From Propionivibrio sp. (GTDB lineage: Bacteria; Pseudomonadota; Gammaproteobacteria; Burkholderiales; Rhodocyclaceae): DNA of 64,000 nucleotides. Within the stretch, counting starts at the first letter, position 1. Every line of letters starts with the position of its first letter. The notes under the pieces were generated by a model. It made no database searches. It was not told where the DNA came from and saw nothing but the letters and a program-made list of their open reading frames with translations. This document shows, in pieces, positions 53,161 to 62,762 of the stretch. Location: contig NZ_JAPUVO010000130.1 in NCBI RefSeq assembly GCF_029255185.1, positions 1 through 64,000 of the forward strand, written 5' to 3'. The translations under genes were made by a program, and so were the position numbers.

Positions 53161-55227
53161 TCAAGCCAGACCGATGGCGGCAATCGCCATGTCGATCAAC
53201 TTAATGCCGATAAAGGGAACGACGACGCCACCCAGGCCGTAGATCGCCAGGTTCTGCCGCAATAGCGTCGCGGCGCCGAGCGGCCGGTACTTGACGCCCT
53301 TGAGGGCCAGCGGGATCAGAAAGACGATGATCAGCGCGTTGAAAATCACCGCCGACAGGATGGCCGAGGCCGGGCTAGCCAAACTCATAACGTTGAGCGC
53401 GGCAAGTTGCGGATAGGTCGTCACGAACGCCGCTGGAATGATGGCGAAGTATTTGGCGACGTCGTTGGCAATACTGAAGGTGGTCAGCGAACCCCGGGTC
53501 ATCAGCATCTGTTTTCCGGTTTCGACAACCTCAATCAGCTTGGTCGGATTCGAATCCAGATCGACCATGTTGCCAGCTTCCTTGGCGGCCTGCGTACCGG
53601 TGTTCATGGCTACCGCGACATCGGCCTGGGCAAGCGCCGGGGCGTCATTTGTACCGTCGCCCGTCATCGCCACCAGCCGGCCTTCGCTTTGGTACTGGCG
53701 GATCAGCGCCAGCTTGGCTTCCGGCGTCGCTTCCGGCAGGAAGTCGTCGACACCGGCTTCGGCAGCGATGGCCGCCGCAGTAATTCGATTGTCGCCGGTC
53801 ACCATGATCGTCTTGATACCCATCAGGCGCAGTTCGGCAAACCGCTCCTTAATGCCACCCTTGACGATGTCCTTGAGTTCGATGACGCCCATGACTCGAG
53901 TGCCATCGGTTACTACCAGCGGCGTGCTGCCGCGTCGCGCAACCTCATCCACCTTGTCGACGAGCGATTTGGGGAAACTGCCGCCCAGGGCTTCGACATG
54001 TTTCTTGATCGCTTCAGCCGCACCCTTGCGAATCTGACGACCCGCCATGTCGACGCCGCTCATCCGGGTATTTGCCGAGAAATGCACGAAGTGGGCATCC
54101 AGCGCATGAATGTCGCGCTCCCGCAACTGGAAACGCTGCTTGGCGAGGACCACAATGCTGCGTCCTTCCGGCGTTTCGTCGGCAAGCGATGCCAGTTGGG
54201 CCGCATCGGCCAGTTCGCCTTCCGTGACGCCATCGGCCGGCAGGAAGGTGGAAGCCTGGCGATTGCCCAGGGTGATCGTGCCGGTCTTATCCATCAGTAG
54301 CACATCGACGTCGCCGGCCGCCTCGACAGCACGCCCGGAAGTGGCAATCACATTGGCCTGCATCATGCGGCTCATGCCGGCCACGCCGATGGCCGAGAGC
54401 AGGCCAGCAATAGTGGTCGGGATCAGGCAGACGAGCAGCGCAATCAGTACGGTAATACTGATCGGCGTACCAGAACCGGCTACCTCGACACTGAACATCG
54501 AAAACGGCAGCAAGGTGACGACCACGCCCAGGAAGACGATAGTCAGTGCCACCAGCAGGATGGTCAGGGCGATTTCGTTGGGCGTCTTCTGACGCTTGGC
54601 GTTCTCGACCATGGCAATCATCTGGTCGACAAAGGTTTCACCGGGATTAACCGTGACCCGCACAACAATCCAGTCGGACAGCACGCGGGTGCCGCCGGTG
54701 ACGGCCGAGAAGTCGCCGCCGGATTCCCGGATGACCGGAGCCGATTCGCCGGTGATGGCGGATTCATCGACCGAGGCGACGCCTTCGATGACCTCGCCGT
54801 CAGCCGGAATCGTTTCCTGAGCCTGGACGAAGATGACATCGCCCTTGCGCAGATCAGTCGCCTGGGCCATATGCCATTGGGCACCAAACCGGGGCTCACG
54901 TAACTTCTTGGCCCAGGTTTCCTTTTTCAGGCCACGCAGCGAAGCGGCTTGCGCCTTGCTGCGTCCTTCGGCCAGTGCCTCGGCGAAATTGGCGAAGAGC
55001 ACGGTAAACCACAACCAGATGGTGATCGCCAGGATGAAACCGGCCGGCGCCTCTCCTTGCCCACCCAGGGCTTGCGCCCAAAGGATGGTGGTGAGGATGC
55101 TGCCAACATAGACGACGAACATCACCGGATTGCGCCATTGCACAGCCGGATTCAGTTTACGGAAAGCATCGGCAATGGCCGGAAAGGCCAGCGCCGGATC
55201 GAACAGAGTAAAAGTCTTGCGTGTCAT
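53161..55227 (-). CDS. kdpB: Potassium-transporting P-type ATPase subunit KdpB
   Basis: A 688-residue P-type ATPase that drives KdpA. The phosphorylated Asp (near residue 313) is in [11 protein letters not shown]. The TGES motif appears as AITGESAPV, and the hinge motif [12 protein letters not shown] is clear. The length matches E. coli KdpB (682). ATG 55227 has GGGGAGAA just upstream and is preferred over an upstream start at 55287. It lies 16 bases after kdpA. Confidence 0.96.
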   Translation of the reverse strand: MTRKTFTLFDPALAFPAIADAFRKLNPAVQWRNPVMFVVYVGSILTTILWAQALGGQGEAPAGFILAITIWLWFTVLFANFAEALAEGRSKAQAASLRGLKKETWAKKLREPRFGAQWHMAQATDLRKGDVIFVQAQETIPADGEVIEGVASVDESAITGESAPVIRESGGDFSAVTGGTRVLSDWIVVRVTVNPGETFVDQMIAMVENAKRQKTPNEIALTILLVALTIVFLGVVVTLLPFSMFSVEVAGSGTPISITVLIALLVCLIPTTIAGLLSAIGVAGMSRMMQANVIATSGRAVEAAGDVDVLLMDKTGTITLGNRQASTFLPADGVTEGELADAAQLASLADETPEGRSIVVLAKQRFQLRERDIHALDAHFVHFSANTRMSGVDMAGRQIRKGAAEAIKKHVEALGGSFPKSLVDKVDEVARRGSTPLVVTDGTRVMGVIELKDIVKGGIKERFAELRLMGIKTIMVTGDNRITAAAIAAEAGVDDFLPEATPEAKLALIRQYQSEGRLVAMTGDGTNDAPALAQADVAVAMNTGTQAAKEAGNMVDLDSNPTKLIEVVETGKQMLMTRGSLTTFSIANDVAKYFAIIPAAFVTTYPQLAALNVMSLASPASAILSAVIFNALIIVFLIPLALKGVKYRPLGAATLLRQNLAIYGLGGVVVPFIGIKLIDMAIAAIGLA

Positions 55228-55243
55228 TATTTTCTCCCCTAGC

Positions 55244-57022
55244 TTAATGACCGACCCAGAGCACAAGGTGCTCGATGACGGGGCCAAGGGCCAACGCCGG
55301 GACGTAATTCAGGAGGCCGACCAGCAGCACGGTGCCAATCAGCAGCGTGACAAATAGCGGACCATGGGTTGGCAGCGTGCCGGGACCAACGGCAATACGT
55401 TTCTTGGCGGCCAGCGAACCGGCAATCGCCAGTACCGGCACGATCACGCCAAAGCGGCCGAACCATACGGCGATGCCCAGCATGATGTTGTAGAAGGGCG
55501 TATTGGCGGACAGCCCGGCGAAAGCGCTGCCGTTGTTGTTGGCGGCCGAGGTGAAGGCATAGAGGATTTCCGAGAAACCGTGGGCGCCCGGGTTGGCGAT
55601 GCCCGCCTTGCCATCGACGGCCATGACCGCGATGGCCGTGCCGACGAGAACCAGCAACGGTGTGACCAGGATGGCGATCGACGTCATCTTCATCTCGTAG
55701 GCTTCGATCTTCTTGCCCAGGTATTCCGGCGTGCGGCCGATCATCAGGCCAGCAATGAAGACGGCCATGATGGCGAAAACGAGCATGCCGTAGAGGCCAG
55801 AACCGACACCGCCGAAGACCACTTCGCCCAGTTGCATGTCGATCAGCGGCACCAGACCGCCGAGCGGCGTGAAAGAATCATGCATGGCATTGACCGCACC
55901 GCAGGAAGCTAGCGTGGTAATGGTCGCAAACAGGCCAGAATCGGCGATGCCGAAGCGGGTTTCCTTACCTTCCATGTTGCCGGCCGCCGGATCGACACCC
56001 AACTGGGTCAATAACGGATTGGCCTGCTGCTCGAAATGCATGGCGGCATAGGCCAGGACGACGAACATCAAGGTCATCGCGGCAAGCACCGCCCAGCCTT
56101 GGCGCGCATCACCGACCATACGGCCGAAGGTGAAGCAGAGCGCCGCTGGCATCAGGAAGATCGACAGCATCTGGATAAAGTTGGAGAGCGGTGTCGGGTT
56201 TTCATAAGGATGTGCCGAGTTGGCGTTCATGAAGCCGCCACCATTGGTGCCCAGCATCTTGATTGCTTCCTGTGAGGCCACCGGGCCCATGGCCAGCGTC
56301 TGGGTCGGTGTTTCAGCTGGCTCGGTGATGGCAACGCCCTTGTCGTCCTTGAGCGGCTGACCGGCGGCATCAACCTTTGGGTTGTCATACTTGGTGACTT
56401 CCAGTGTCGTCACATCCTTGTAGGCGTCGAAATTCTGGATGACGCCCTGGCCGGTTAGGAAGACCGCATAGACGATGGAAATCGGCAGCAGCACATGCAG
56501 CGTGATGCGGGTCAGATCAACCCAGGCGTTGCCGACTGTCTTGGCGCTATGTCGCGCAAAGCCGCGGATCAGGGCGATAACGACGACGATGCCGGTAGCC
56601 GCCGAGAAAAAATTCTGTACCGTCAGGCCCAGCAGCTGGGTCAGGTAGCTCATCGTGGCTTCACCAGCGTAGCCTTGCCAGTTGGTGTTGGTGACAAAAC
56701 TGACGGCAGTGTTGAAGGCGGAGTCCGGGCTGATATTGGGAAAAGCCTGCGGATTGAGCGGCAATGAGAACTGCAGACGTTGCAGGGCATAGACCACAAA
56801 AACGCCTAGGGCGTTGAACGACAAGATAGCGAAGGCGTATTTCAGCCAGCCCATTTCCTCGTCCTGGCGAATGCCACACAGTCGATAGACCGGGCTTTCT
56901 ATTTTGCCAGCCAGACGGAAGCGGCCTTCCATAACATTTGCGATGTAAGTCCCCAAGGGCTTGACGGTCAGCAACAGGACAGTAAGAAAAATTCCGATCA
57001 GAATCCAGGCATGGTTGCTCAT
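55244..57022 (-). CDS. kdpA: Potassium-transporting ATPase subunit KdpA
   Basis: A 592-residue channel-like subunit. All four selectivity-filter loops are visible: [20 protein letters not shown] and NNNGSAF. It is about 35 residues longer than E. coli KdpA, with extra sequence in a polar loop near residues 195-225. ATG 57022 overlaps the kdpF stop as ATGA. It is the high-affinity K+ uptake core. Confidence 0.95.
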   Translation of the reverse strand: MSNHAWILIGIFLTVLLLTVKPLGTYIANVMEGRFRLAGKIESPVYRLCGIRQDEEMGWLKYAFAILSFNALGVFVVYALQRLQFSLPLNPQAFPNISPDSAFNTAVSFVTNTNWQGYAGEATMSYLTQLLGLTVQNFFSAATGIVVVIALIRGFARHSAKTVGNAWVDLTRITLHVLLPISIVYAVFLTGQGVIQNFDAYKDVTTLEVTKYDNPKVDAAGQPLKDDKGVAITEPAETPTQTLAMGPVASQEAIKMLGTNGGGFMNANSAHPYENPTPLSNFIQMLSIFLMPAALCFTFGRMVGDARQGWAVLAAMTLMFVVLAYAAMHFEQQANPLLTQLGVDPAAGNMEGKETRFGIADSGLFATITTLASCGAVNAMHDSFTPLGGLVPLIDMQLGEVVFGGVGSGLYGMLVFAIMAVFIAGLMIGRTPEYLGKKIEAYEMKMTSIAILVTPLLVLVGTAIAVMAVDGKAGIANPGAHGFSEILYAFTSAANNNGSAFAGLSANTPFYNIMLGIAVWFGRFGVIVPVLAIAGSLAAKKRIAVGPGTLPTHGPLFVTLLIGTVLLVGLLNYVPALALGPVIEHLVLWVGH

Positions 57023-57111
57023 GAGAGGTCCTCCGGATTAAGCAGTGCTGCGATCAGATAGATCAGCAGGCCGGCAGCAACGGCGCCACTGAGAACAAAA
57101 AGCCAGGTCAT
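57019..57111 (-). CDS. kdpF: Potassium-transporting ATPase subunit KdpF
   Basis: A 30-residue hydrophobic peptide reading [20 protein letters not shown], then [10 protein letters not shown]. The single helix and the LIAALLxPE pattern are the KdpF signature. It overlaps kdpA (ATGA) and the preceding 30-residue gene (ATGA), so all three are coupled. GGAGG lies 5 bases upstream. KdpF helps assemble the complex. Confidence 0.88.
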   Translation of the reverse strand: MTWLFVLSGAVAAGLLIYLIAALLNPEDLS

Positions 57112-57200
57112 TTGGCACCTCCCAGCCGGGCACAGCCGGTGGCGAGGGCGAGCATCAGGGTAAAGAACAGACCGATGCCGGCAAGATAAACGAAATCCAT
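57108..57200 (-). CDS. Small membrane peptide preceding kdpF (30 residues)
   Basis: A 30-codon frame encoding one membrane helix (MDFVYLAGIGLFFTLMLALA) followed by [10 protein letters not shown]. Its ATG 57200 has GGAGAG at 5 bases, and its end overlaps kdpF as ATGA. Similar short peptides occur before kdpF in several betaproteobacteria, often unannotated. A role in the Kdp complex is likely from the coupling; function is unknown. The Cys near the C-terminus is notable. Confidence 0.7.
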   Translation of the reverse strand: MDFVYLAGIGLFFTLMLALATGCARLGGAK

Positions 57201-57234
57201 GAGTACTCTCCGTGTTGGTTATTGCGACGGAGTC

Positions 57235-57304
57235 ATACTATGAAAATCGTTATTAAAATTTTCGAGAAATATGGGGGGAGGAATATAAAAAAACGGTAAA
57301 AATT
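57235..57304 (-). promoter_or_regulatory. KdpE-box-like promoter of the kdpFABC unit
   Basis: On the minus strand the T-rich element TTTTTACCGTTTTTTTATA (about 57284-57302) is followed 49 bases later by the -10 hexamer TAGTAT (57235-57240), 35 bases before the first gene. E. coli kdpFABC has a very similar T-rich KdpE site at the same distance. The matching copy at 51061-51129 differs in only a few positions and has identical -10 bases. Confidence 0.65.
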
Positions 57305-57370
57305 AGCTTCGCATCAACGAAAATGACGGAAGTGGATGCAGGCGGTGTCAGCTGCACGGCAGCTTGGTCA

Positions 57371-59569
57371 TCACGCCGGTGTCAGTTTTGCGTATTCGAG
57401 CGCCAGCCATTTCATACCCTGTGCGCCGAAATTGACCTGGACGCGTGCATCGTTCCCGCGCCCTTCAGCGGAAACAATTACGCCCAGACCAAACTTTGCG
57501 TGCTCTACATTTTGCCCGATGCGCAAGACGTTGGTCGGGGATTGTTCGGCGGCCATCAGCGCTTTTGCCACACGTGACGGCGCGCGCTCCGTATACGCTG
57601 GCGCTCGATTGATCTTGCGCAACAGTTCCCCGGGCAGTTCTTCGAGAAACAGCGAGGGCAGGCAATAGCGCATCTGCCCATGCAGCATGCGCGTCTGCGC
57701 GTGCGAAAGGTAGAGCCGCCGCCGGGCACGAGTGATGGCCACGTACATCAGCCGCCGCTCCTCCTCCAGGCCATCGCGCTCCTGTGCGGCGTTGTCGTGC
57801 GGGAATAACCCCCGCTCCAGCCCGGTGATGAACACCACGTCGAACTCCAGCCCCTTGGCCGCATGAACGGTCATCAACTGCACCGCCTCCTGCCCCTCAC
57901 CGGCCTGATGCTCACCGGCTTCGAGCGCGGCATGGGCGAGAAAGGAGGCGAGTGGACTGGCCTCGGCCGGGTTAGCCTGGGTATCGGACTCTTCCTGCAG
58001 GAAGTTGGTCGCCGCATTGATCAGTTCGTCGAGATTTTCCAGCCGCTCACGGCCCTCCTTCTCGCCGAGGTAGTGCTGGCGCAGACCGCTTTTCTCGATC
58101 AGGTGATCAATCACCTCGGGCAAAGGCAGTTTCTCCGTCTCGGCACGCAGGGTTTCGATCAACCGGATGAAGCTGCCGACCGATGCTCCGGCCTTGCCAG
58201 CGAGGCTCGCCGCCGCATTGTAGAGGCTGGAATTGGCACGGTGCGCGGCCTCCTGCAAGGCTTCCAGACTGCGACTGCCGATGCCGCGCGTCGGGAAATT
58301 GACTACCCGAGCAAAGGCGGTATCGTCGTCCTGATTGCCGATCAGACGTAGATAAGCCAGCGCATGCTTGATCTCCTGACGATCGAAAAAGCGCAGCCCA
58401 CCATAGACGCGGTAGGCCACGCCAGCGGTGAACAATTGATGTTCCAGAACGCGCGACTGGGCATTGGAGCGGTAAAGCAGGGCAATCTGCGTGTGCGGGA
58501 AGCCGTCGCGCACCAGTTCGCGCACTTCATCGACGACAAAACGTGCTTCGTCGACGTCCGAGAAGGCCTCGAAGACGCGGATAGCCTCACCAGCGCCGGC
58601 ATCGGTCCACAGGCTCTTGCCCAGGCGACCGCGGTTGTTCTTGATCAACGCATTGGCCGCATCAAGGATGTTGCCGTGCGAACGGTAGTTCTGTTCGAGG
58701 CGGATCACGTTGGCGACCGCGAACTCGCGTTCAAGATCGCGCATATTGCCGACCTCGGCGCCGCGAAAGGCATAAATCGATTGGTCATCGTCGCCAACGG
58801 CAAACAGGCAGGCGCCATCTGGCCTTATCTCACCAGGCTCGGTCGCAGAACGCTTCTGCGCATGCCCGGCCAGCAGTTTCAACCACGCATACTGCAGGCG
58901 ATTGGTATCCTGAAACTCGTCGACGAGAATATGCCGGAAGCGCTCCTGATAATGCCGGCACAGCGGCTCGTTACGTGATAGCAGCTCGTAGGAGCGCAGC
59001 AGCAGTTCGGCAAAGTCGACCACACCCTCGCGCTGGCACTGGGCGTCGTACTCGGCGTAAAGCTCGACGCGGCGCCGGGTGTACTCGTCGTAAGCCTCGG
59101 CCAGCGGGGCGCGGATACCCTGGTCCTTGTGTGCGTTGATAAAGCCGGCAAGTTCACGCGGCGGAAACTTGTCGTCATCAACGTCGAGGCGCTTTAGCAA
59201 ACGCCTGATCGCCGAGAGCTGGTCGGTCGAATCAAGAATCTGGAATAGTGCCGGCAGGCCGGCCTCGCGGTAATGCGCGCGCAGCAGCCGGTTACATAGC
59301 CCGTGGAAAGTGCCGATCCACATACCACGCGTGTTGATCGGCAGCAGCGCGGAAAGACGCGCCAGCATTTCCTTGGCCGCCTTGTTGGTGAAAGTCACGG
59401 CGAGAATACCGTGTGGCCCGACCTGCCCGGTCGAAATCAGCCAGGCGATACGGGTCGTAAGCACTCGCGTCTTGCCACTGCCCGCCCCGGCAAGGATCAG
59501 AGAATGTTGCGGAGGCAGCGTGACGGCAGCCAGTTGGGGTGGATTGAGATTGGCGAGCAGATCGGACAT
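57371..59569 (-). CDS. uvrD: ATP-dependent DNA helicase UvrD (superfamily I)
   Basis: A 732-residue 3'-5' helicase for excision and mismatch repair. Walker A is AGAGSGKTRVL near residues 26-36. Motif II region VDEFQDTN, motif III FAVGDDDQSIYAFRGA, motif V TVHAAKGLEFDVVFITG and motif VI VAITRARRRLYLSHA are all intact. ATG 59569 gives MSDLLANLNPPQLAAV, which aligns with E. coli UvrD; earlier in-frame starts would add unrelated residues. Confidence 0.93.
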   Translation of the reverse strand: MSDLLANLNPPQLAAVTLPPQHSLILAGAGSGKTRVLTTRIAWLISTGQVGPHGILAVTFTNKAAKEMLARLSALLPINTRGMWIGTFHGLCNRLLRAHYREAGLPALFQILDSTDQLSAIRRLLKRLDVDDDKFPPRELAGFINAHKDQGIRAPLAEAYDEYTRRRVELYAEYDAQCQREGVVDFAELLLRSYELLSRNEPLCRHYQERFRHILVDEFQDTNRLQYAWLKLLAGHAQKRSATEPGEIRPDGACLFAVGDDDQSIYAFRGAEVGNMRDLEREFAVANVIRLEQNYRSHGNILDAANALIKNNRGRLGKSLWTDAGAGEAIRVFEAFSDVDEARFVVDEVRELVRDGFPHTQIALLYRSNAQSRVLEHQLFTAGVAYRVYGGLRFFDRQEIKHALAYLRLIGNQDDDTAFARVVNFPTRGIGSRSLEALQEAAHRANSSLYNAAASLAGKAGASVGSFIRLIETLRAETEKLPLPEVIDHLIEKSGLRQHYLGEKEGRERLENLDELINAATNFLQEESDTQANPAEASPLASFLAHAALEAGEHQAGEGQEAVQLMTVHAAKGLEFDVVFITGLERGLFPHDNAAQERDGLEEERRLMYVAITRARRRLYLSHAQTRMLHGQMRYCLPSLFLEELPGELLRKINRAPAYTERAPSRVAKALMAAEQSPTNVLRIGQNVEHAKFGLGVIVSAEGRGNDARVQVNFGAQGMKWLALEYAKLTPA

Positions 59570-59802
59570 GGAATGGAGGCTGAATGGAGGCGTCATGTAA
59601 GCAGCGCCGATTATACCGGTCGCGACGATGCGCGAATGTTGCAATTGCACTACGCAGGCGCCTCCTTGTTAGTAAACTTAGGTGAAAGAGCCTAATGCCA
59701 AGTACAAAAACGAACTATACTAATGCTGCGCTGCAACAATAAAGGCTTGCAAGACCTGATTTCCCAGTGCCCGGCAACGGCCGGAACACAAGGAGAAACA
59801 CC

Positions 59803-60159
59803 ATGAAAGCACCGAAAATCCTACCGTGGATCGCCAGCAAAGCCGGCATCAGCGAAGAACTTGCACTCAATCTGTGGCGCCGTGCCGCCAGCGAAGCCGA
59901 AGCACTGACCGCGTGCTGCACCCGCTCGGACTATTACCGTCTGACCGTTGAGCACTTCATTGACCTGGCAGAAGAAGAAAGCGAGAAGTACGCCAATAGC
60001 GACCCGCTGACCGGCACGTTAAGCATCCCACGCTTTAACTGGATGCGGCGCTACCAGGAGCGGATTTGGCTGGGTAATCTGCTCTCGGCACAAAACACTT
60101 ACCGCTTGTGGCTCACCAGCTGGACCAGCATGATCACAGGCCATAAACAATCAGCCTGA
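59803..60159 (+). CDS. Conserved protein of unknown function (118 residues)
   Basis: A 118-residue soluble protein starting MKAPKILPWIASKAGISEEL. The strong AAGGAG ribosome site 7 bases upstream and a plausible -10 (TATACT) about 70-75 bases before the start show it is expressed. It is helical, with several Trp and Tyr and a YRLTVEHFIDLAEEESEKY core. I recognise it as a betaproteobacterial conserved hypothetical but cannot assign a role. Confidence 0.7.
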   Translation: MKAPKILPWIASKAGISEELALNLWRRAASEAEALTACCTRSDYYRLTVEHFIDLAEEESEKYANSDPLTGTLSIPRFNWMRRYQERIWLGNLLSAQNTYRLWLTSWTSMITGHKQSA

Positions 60160-60191
60160 AGGCAGCTTGCCGGAACGAGGGCCGTCCCTGC

Positions 60192-61088
60192 TCAATGCCT
60201 GATGACAACGGGAGTGCTTAACGCCAGCGACAGCCTGAGCTTTTCCGCCAGCGCATGGGCCTCCGCTGGCGACGGTAACTGGGTAACCCGAACCGAGTAA
60301 CGATAGCCGCCTTCCGCACGGCGCGGCTTGATGCTGACGGAATAACCGGTGGCACGAGCCCGGTCATAGAGGGCTAGCGCATTGGACTCGCCATCAACCG
60401 CCGCCAGTTCAACCATCCATTGACCGCCACGTCGGGCATAGCCACTCCCCTGCTGAATCTCAGTCTGTGCCGCCCACTCGTTGATCTGTTCAAGATCGAC
60501 ACGGGACACCGGATCGGGCGCGGCCCCTTTGGGAGCCACATAGAAGCTTAGGGGTTCGCTCATCTCGCGAACCTCGTCCAACGGATGAAAAACGGAAATC
60601 CGTCCTTCGAGCAGGCAGAGCAGATCGCGTTCGTTATCCGACTTGCCCCACAAGTCGGTGCCGCGGATACCTGCGGTAATTGTCGCAATACGAACGTTGA
60701 CTGCCCGTTGCTCACGTTGCGTAGAGAACACGCCGGTGGTGAACCGGAAGGCGCCCCTGGCCACATCCAGCGCCGCAGTGAACACCCGGTTCTCGCGCCG
60801 TCCCAACGCATTGAGATCGAGCTGAGCATTTTCGCCGAGCTTGACCGCGCTTCCCTCAGCTAAGCGGATGAGCACCCGTGCCCCAGTTCCGGTCAGCACC
60901 CGATCGCGGTTGCGCAGCGCCTTCCCTGGCTCGAGCGGTTGCCGAATTCCGTTGCGCTCAACCCAGGCTGGCATCTGCACACTATCGACAACAGCAAAGT
61001 CACCAACAACGGCCAGAGCCCTCTGCGCCGTAAGGCTGTAGAGCAGCAAGCCGGTAGCGAGAAGAAAATGCGGTGCGAGCTTCTTCAT
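60192..61088 (-). CDS. FecR-domain protein with C-terminal SPOR-like domain
   Basis: A 298-residue exported protein. A signal peptide (about residues 1-26) is followed by a FecR-type domain with GRRENRVFTAALDVARGAFRF and ITAGIRGTDLWGK. A C-terminal segment then resembles a SPOR peptidoglycan-binding domain (QWMVELAAVDG..., RVTQLPSPAEAHALAEKL). No FecI sigma factor or TonB receptor is near. It probably binds the cell wall rather than controlling iron uptake. Confidence 0.75.
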   Translation of the reverse strand: MKKLAPHFLLATGLLLYSLTAQRALAVVGDFAVVDSVQMPAWVERNGIRQPLEPGKALRNRDRVLTGTGARVLIRLAEGSAVKLGENAQLDLNALGRRENRVFTAALDVARGAFRFTTGVFSTQREQRAVNVRIATITAGIRGTDLWGKSDNERDLLCLLEGRISVFHPLDEVREMSEPLSFYVAPKGAAPDPVSRVDLEQINEWAAQTEIQQGSGYARRGGQWMVELAAVDGESNALALYDRARATGYSVSIKPRRAEGGYRYSVRVTQLPSPAEAHALAEKLRLSLALSTPVVIRH

Positions 61089-61142
61089 GAAACAACCTTT
61101 CTCGGGGTGGCAAACGCGATTCTAACAGGCTGCGCTAGCAAA

Positions 61143-61172
61143 TTGACCCGAAATACGCAGACATAGTAGGAT
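61143..61172 (+). promoter_or_regulatory. Candidate promoter of fba
   Basis: TTGACC (61143-61148) and TAGGAT (61167-61172) are separated by 18 bases and lie 37 bases before the fba start. The -35 matches 5 of 6 consensus bases and the -10 matches 4 of 6. It is the only plausible pair in the 120-base divergent gap. Confidence 0.45.
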
Positions 61173-61208
61173 GGACTCCCTTGATCAACCGTTATCGGAA
61201 CCGAAACC

Positions 61209-62282
61209 ATGAATGCTCTACAGATAAAGCCGGGTGTTGTCTCCGGCGATGATTTGCAAGCCCTATTCGCACTGGCCAAGACCAAAGGTTTCGCTCTTCC
61301 AGCCATTAACGTTATCAACACCAGCACGGTCAACGCTGTCATGGAAACGGCAGCAGAACTCAAGTCGCCGGCGATTCTCCAGTTCTCCAATGGCGGCGCC
61401 CAATTTTATGCCGGCAAGGGGCTGAAGAACGAAGCCCAGAGCGCTTGTATCGCTGGTGCTGTTTCAGGCGCCAACCATGTGCACGCTCTCGCCGAAATGT
61501 ACGGTGCAAGCGTCGTTCTGCACACCGACCATGCCGCCAAGAAGCTTTTACCCTGGATTGATGGCCTGCTAGATGCCGGCGAAAAGTTCTACCAGGCCAA
61601 CGGCAAACCGCTGTTTAGCTCGCACATGCTCGATCTGTCGGAAGAGCCGCTGGAAGAGAACATCGAAATCTGCGCGCGCTACCTTGAGCGCATGAGCAAG
61701 ATCGGCATGACCCTCGAAATCGAACTCGGTGTGACCGGCGGCGAAGAAGACGGCGTCGACAACAACGATGTTGACAGCGCCAAGCTCTATACCCAGCCTG
61801 AAGACGTGTCTTACGCCTACGAGCACCTGTCCAGGATCAGCAATCGATTCACCATCGCCGCCTCGTTCGGCAATGTGCACGGCGTCTACAAACCGGGTAA
61901 CGTCAAGCTGCAACCGGTGATTCTGAAGAACTCCCAGGAATACATCCAGAAAAAGTTCAGCACCCAGGCTCGGCCAATCGACTTCGTATTCCACGGCGGC
62001 TCAGGCTCCTCACTCGCAGAAATCCGCGAAGCGATCTCCTATGGCGTAATCAAGATGAATATTGACACCGATACGCAGTGGGCCTTTTGGGATGGCGTCA
62101 AAAACTACTACAAGAAGAACGAAGCCTACCTCCAGGGCCAGATCGGCAACCCGGAAGGCGACGACAAACCGAACAAGAAATACTACGACCCGCGCGCTTT
62201 TCTGCGGGCCGGCGAAGAGGCTTTCAAAGCCCGCCTCAAGCAAGCCTTCGCCGACCTCAACAACGTCGGCACTCTGGTTTGA
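61209..62282 (+). CDS. fba: Class II fructose-bisphosphate aldolase
   Basis: A 357-residue zinc-dependent aldolase of glycolysis and gluconeogenesis, similar in length to E. coli FbaA (359). Zinc-ligand and catalytic regions are visible: HTDHAAKKLLPW, ELGVTGGEEDGVDN, FGNVHGVYKPGNV and FHGGSGSS. ATG 61209 is used. An intrinsic terminator follows at 62303-62335. Confidence 0.95.
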   Translation: MNALQIKPGVVSGDDLQALFALAKTKGFALPAINVINTSTVNAVMETAAELKSPAILQFSNGGAQFYAGKGLKNEAQSACIAGAVSGANHVHALAEMYGASVVLHTDHAAKKLLPWIDGLLDAGEKFYQANGKPLFSSHMLDLSEEPLEENIEICARYLERMSKIGMTLEIELGVTGGEEDGVDNNDVDSAKLYTQPEDVSYAYEHLSRISNRFTIAASFGNVHGVYKPGNVKLQPVILKNSQEYIQKKFSTQARPIDFVFHGGSGSSLAEIREAISYGVIKMNIDTDTQWAFWDGVKNYYKKNEAYLQGQIGNPEGDDKPNKKYYDPRAFLRAGEEAFKARLKQAFADLNNVGTLV

Positions 62283-62302
62283 TCAGCACCGCGCAGCGCA
62301 GG

Positions 62303-62335
62303 AAAACCGGCTCAGCATTAAGCCGGTTTTTTTTC
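62303..62335 (+). terminator. Intrinsic terminator of fba, overlapping the convergent gene end
   Basis: The stem AACCGGCT (62305-62312) pairs with AGCCGGTT (62321-62328) around an 8-base loop, followed by eight T (62327-62334). On the minus strand the same hairpin is followed by TTTT, so it may act in both directions. It also encodes the stop and last residues of the minus-strand gene at 62318-62680. Confidence 0.85.
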
Positions 62336-62680
62336 GCCTGCGGCCAGGACTAATGCCCCGATATACCCGCGCCGACCACGCTTGAGCAGTTTCTTAAGCT
62401 GCCGCTCAGCCTCGTGTCGTGTTAAACAAACGTGGTCGAGAAAGGCATTGCACGCGGCCCAGCGCCCTTCCGGCGTACGCAGCACAGCCACGCTGCGACC
62501 ACCATCGACGCTGGCCACGACGCACTCGAATTCGTCATTGCGCCACGCGGCAGCAAGCAGATTCATGGCCTCGTCACGCGGCACGCAAAGGGCAAGCAGT
62601 GCATCAATCGGCGAGTCGCACTCAACGCAAAGGATGGCCGGGAAGTAACTGATTGATTCGGAATGCTCACATGAATTCAT
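62318..62680 (-). CDS. Protein of unknown function (120 residues)
   Basis: A 120-residue protein starting MNSCEHSESISYFPAILCVE. Two Cys lie near the N-terminus (CVEC), and the chain ends in a basic region RQLKKLLKRGRRGYIGALVL. Its stop codon lies in the loop of the fba terminator. An upstream ATG at 62737 is possible but adds no recognised residues. No family is recognised. Confidence 0.55.
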   Translation of the reverse strand: MNSCEHSESISYFPAILCVECDSPIDALLALCVPRDEAMNLLAAAWRNDEFECVVASVDGGRSVAVLRTPEGRWAACNAFLDHVCLTRHEAERQLKKLLKRGRRGYIGALVLAAGEKKPA

Positions 62681-62762
62681 GGAAGAAGCTTCTAACACGC
62701 GCCGCCACGCTTGTAAAACGACAGCGCGACAGGGCACAATCGCGGCTTACCGGAGGCATTGA

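Noticed and set aside
53407..54300. 297-codon open frame opposite kdpB
   Set aside because: Antisense shadow of a conserved P-type ATPase gene, no start signal.
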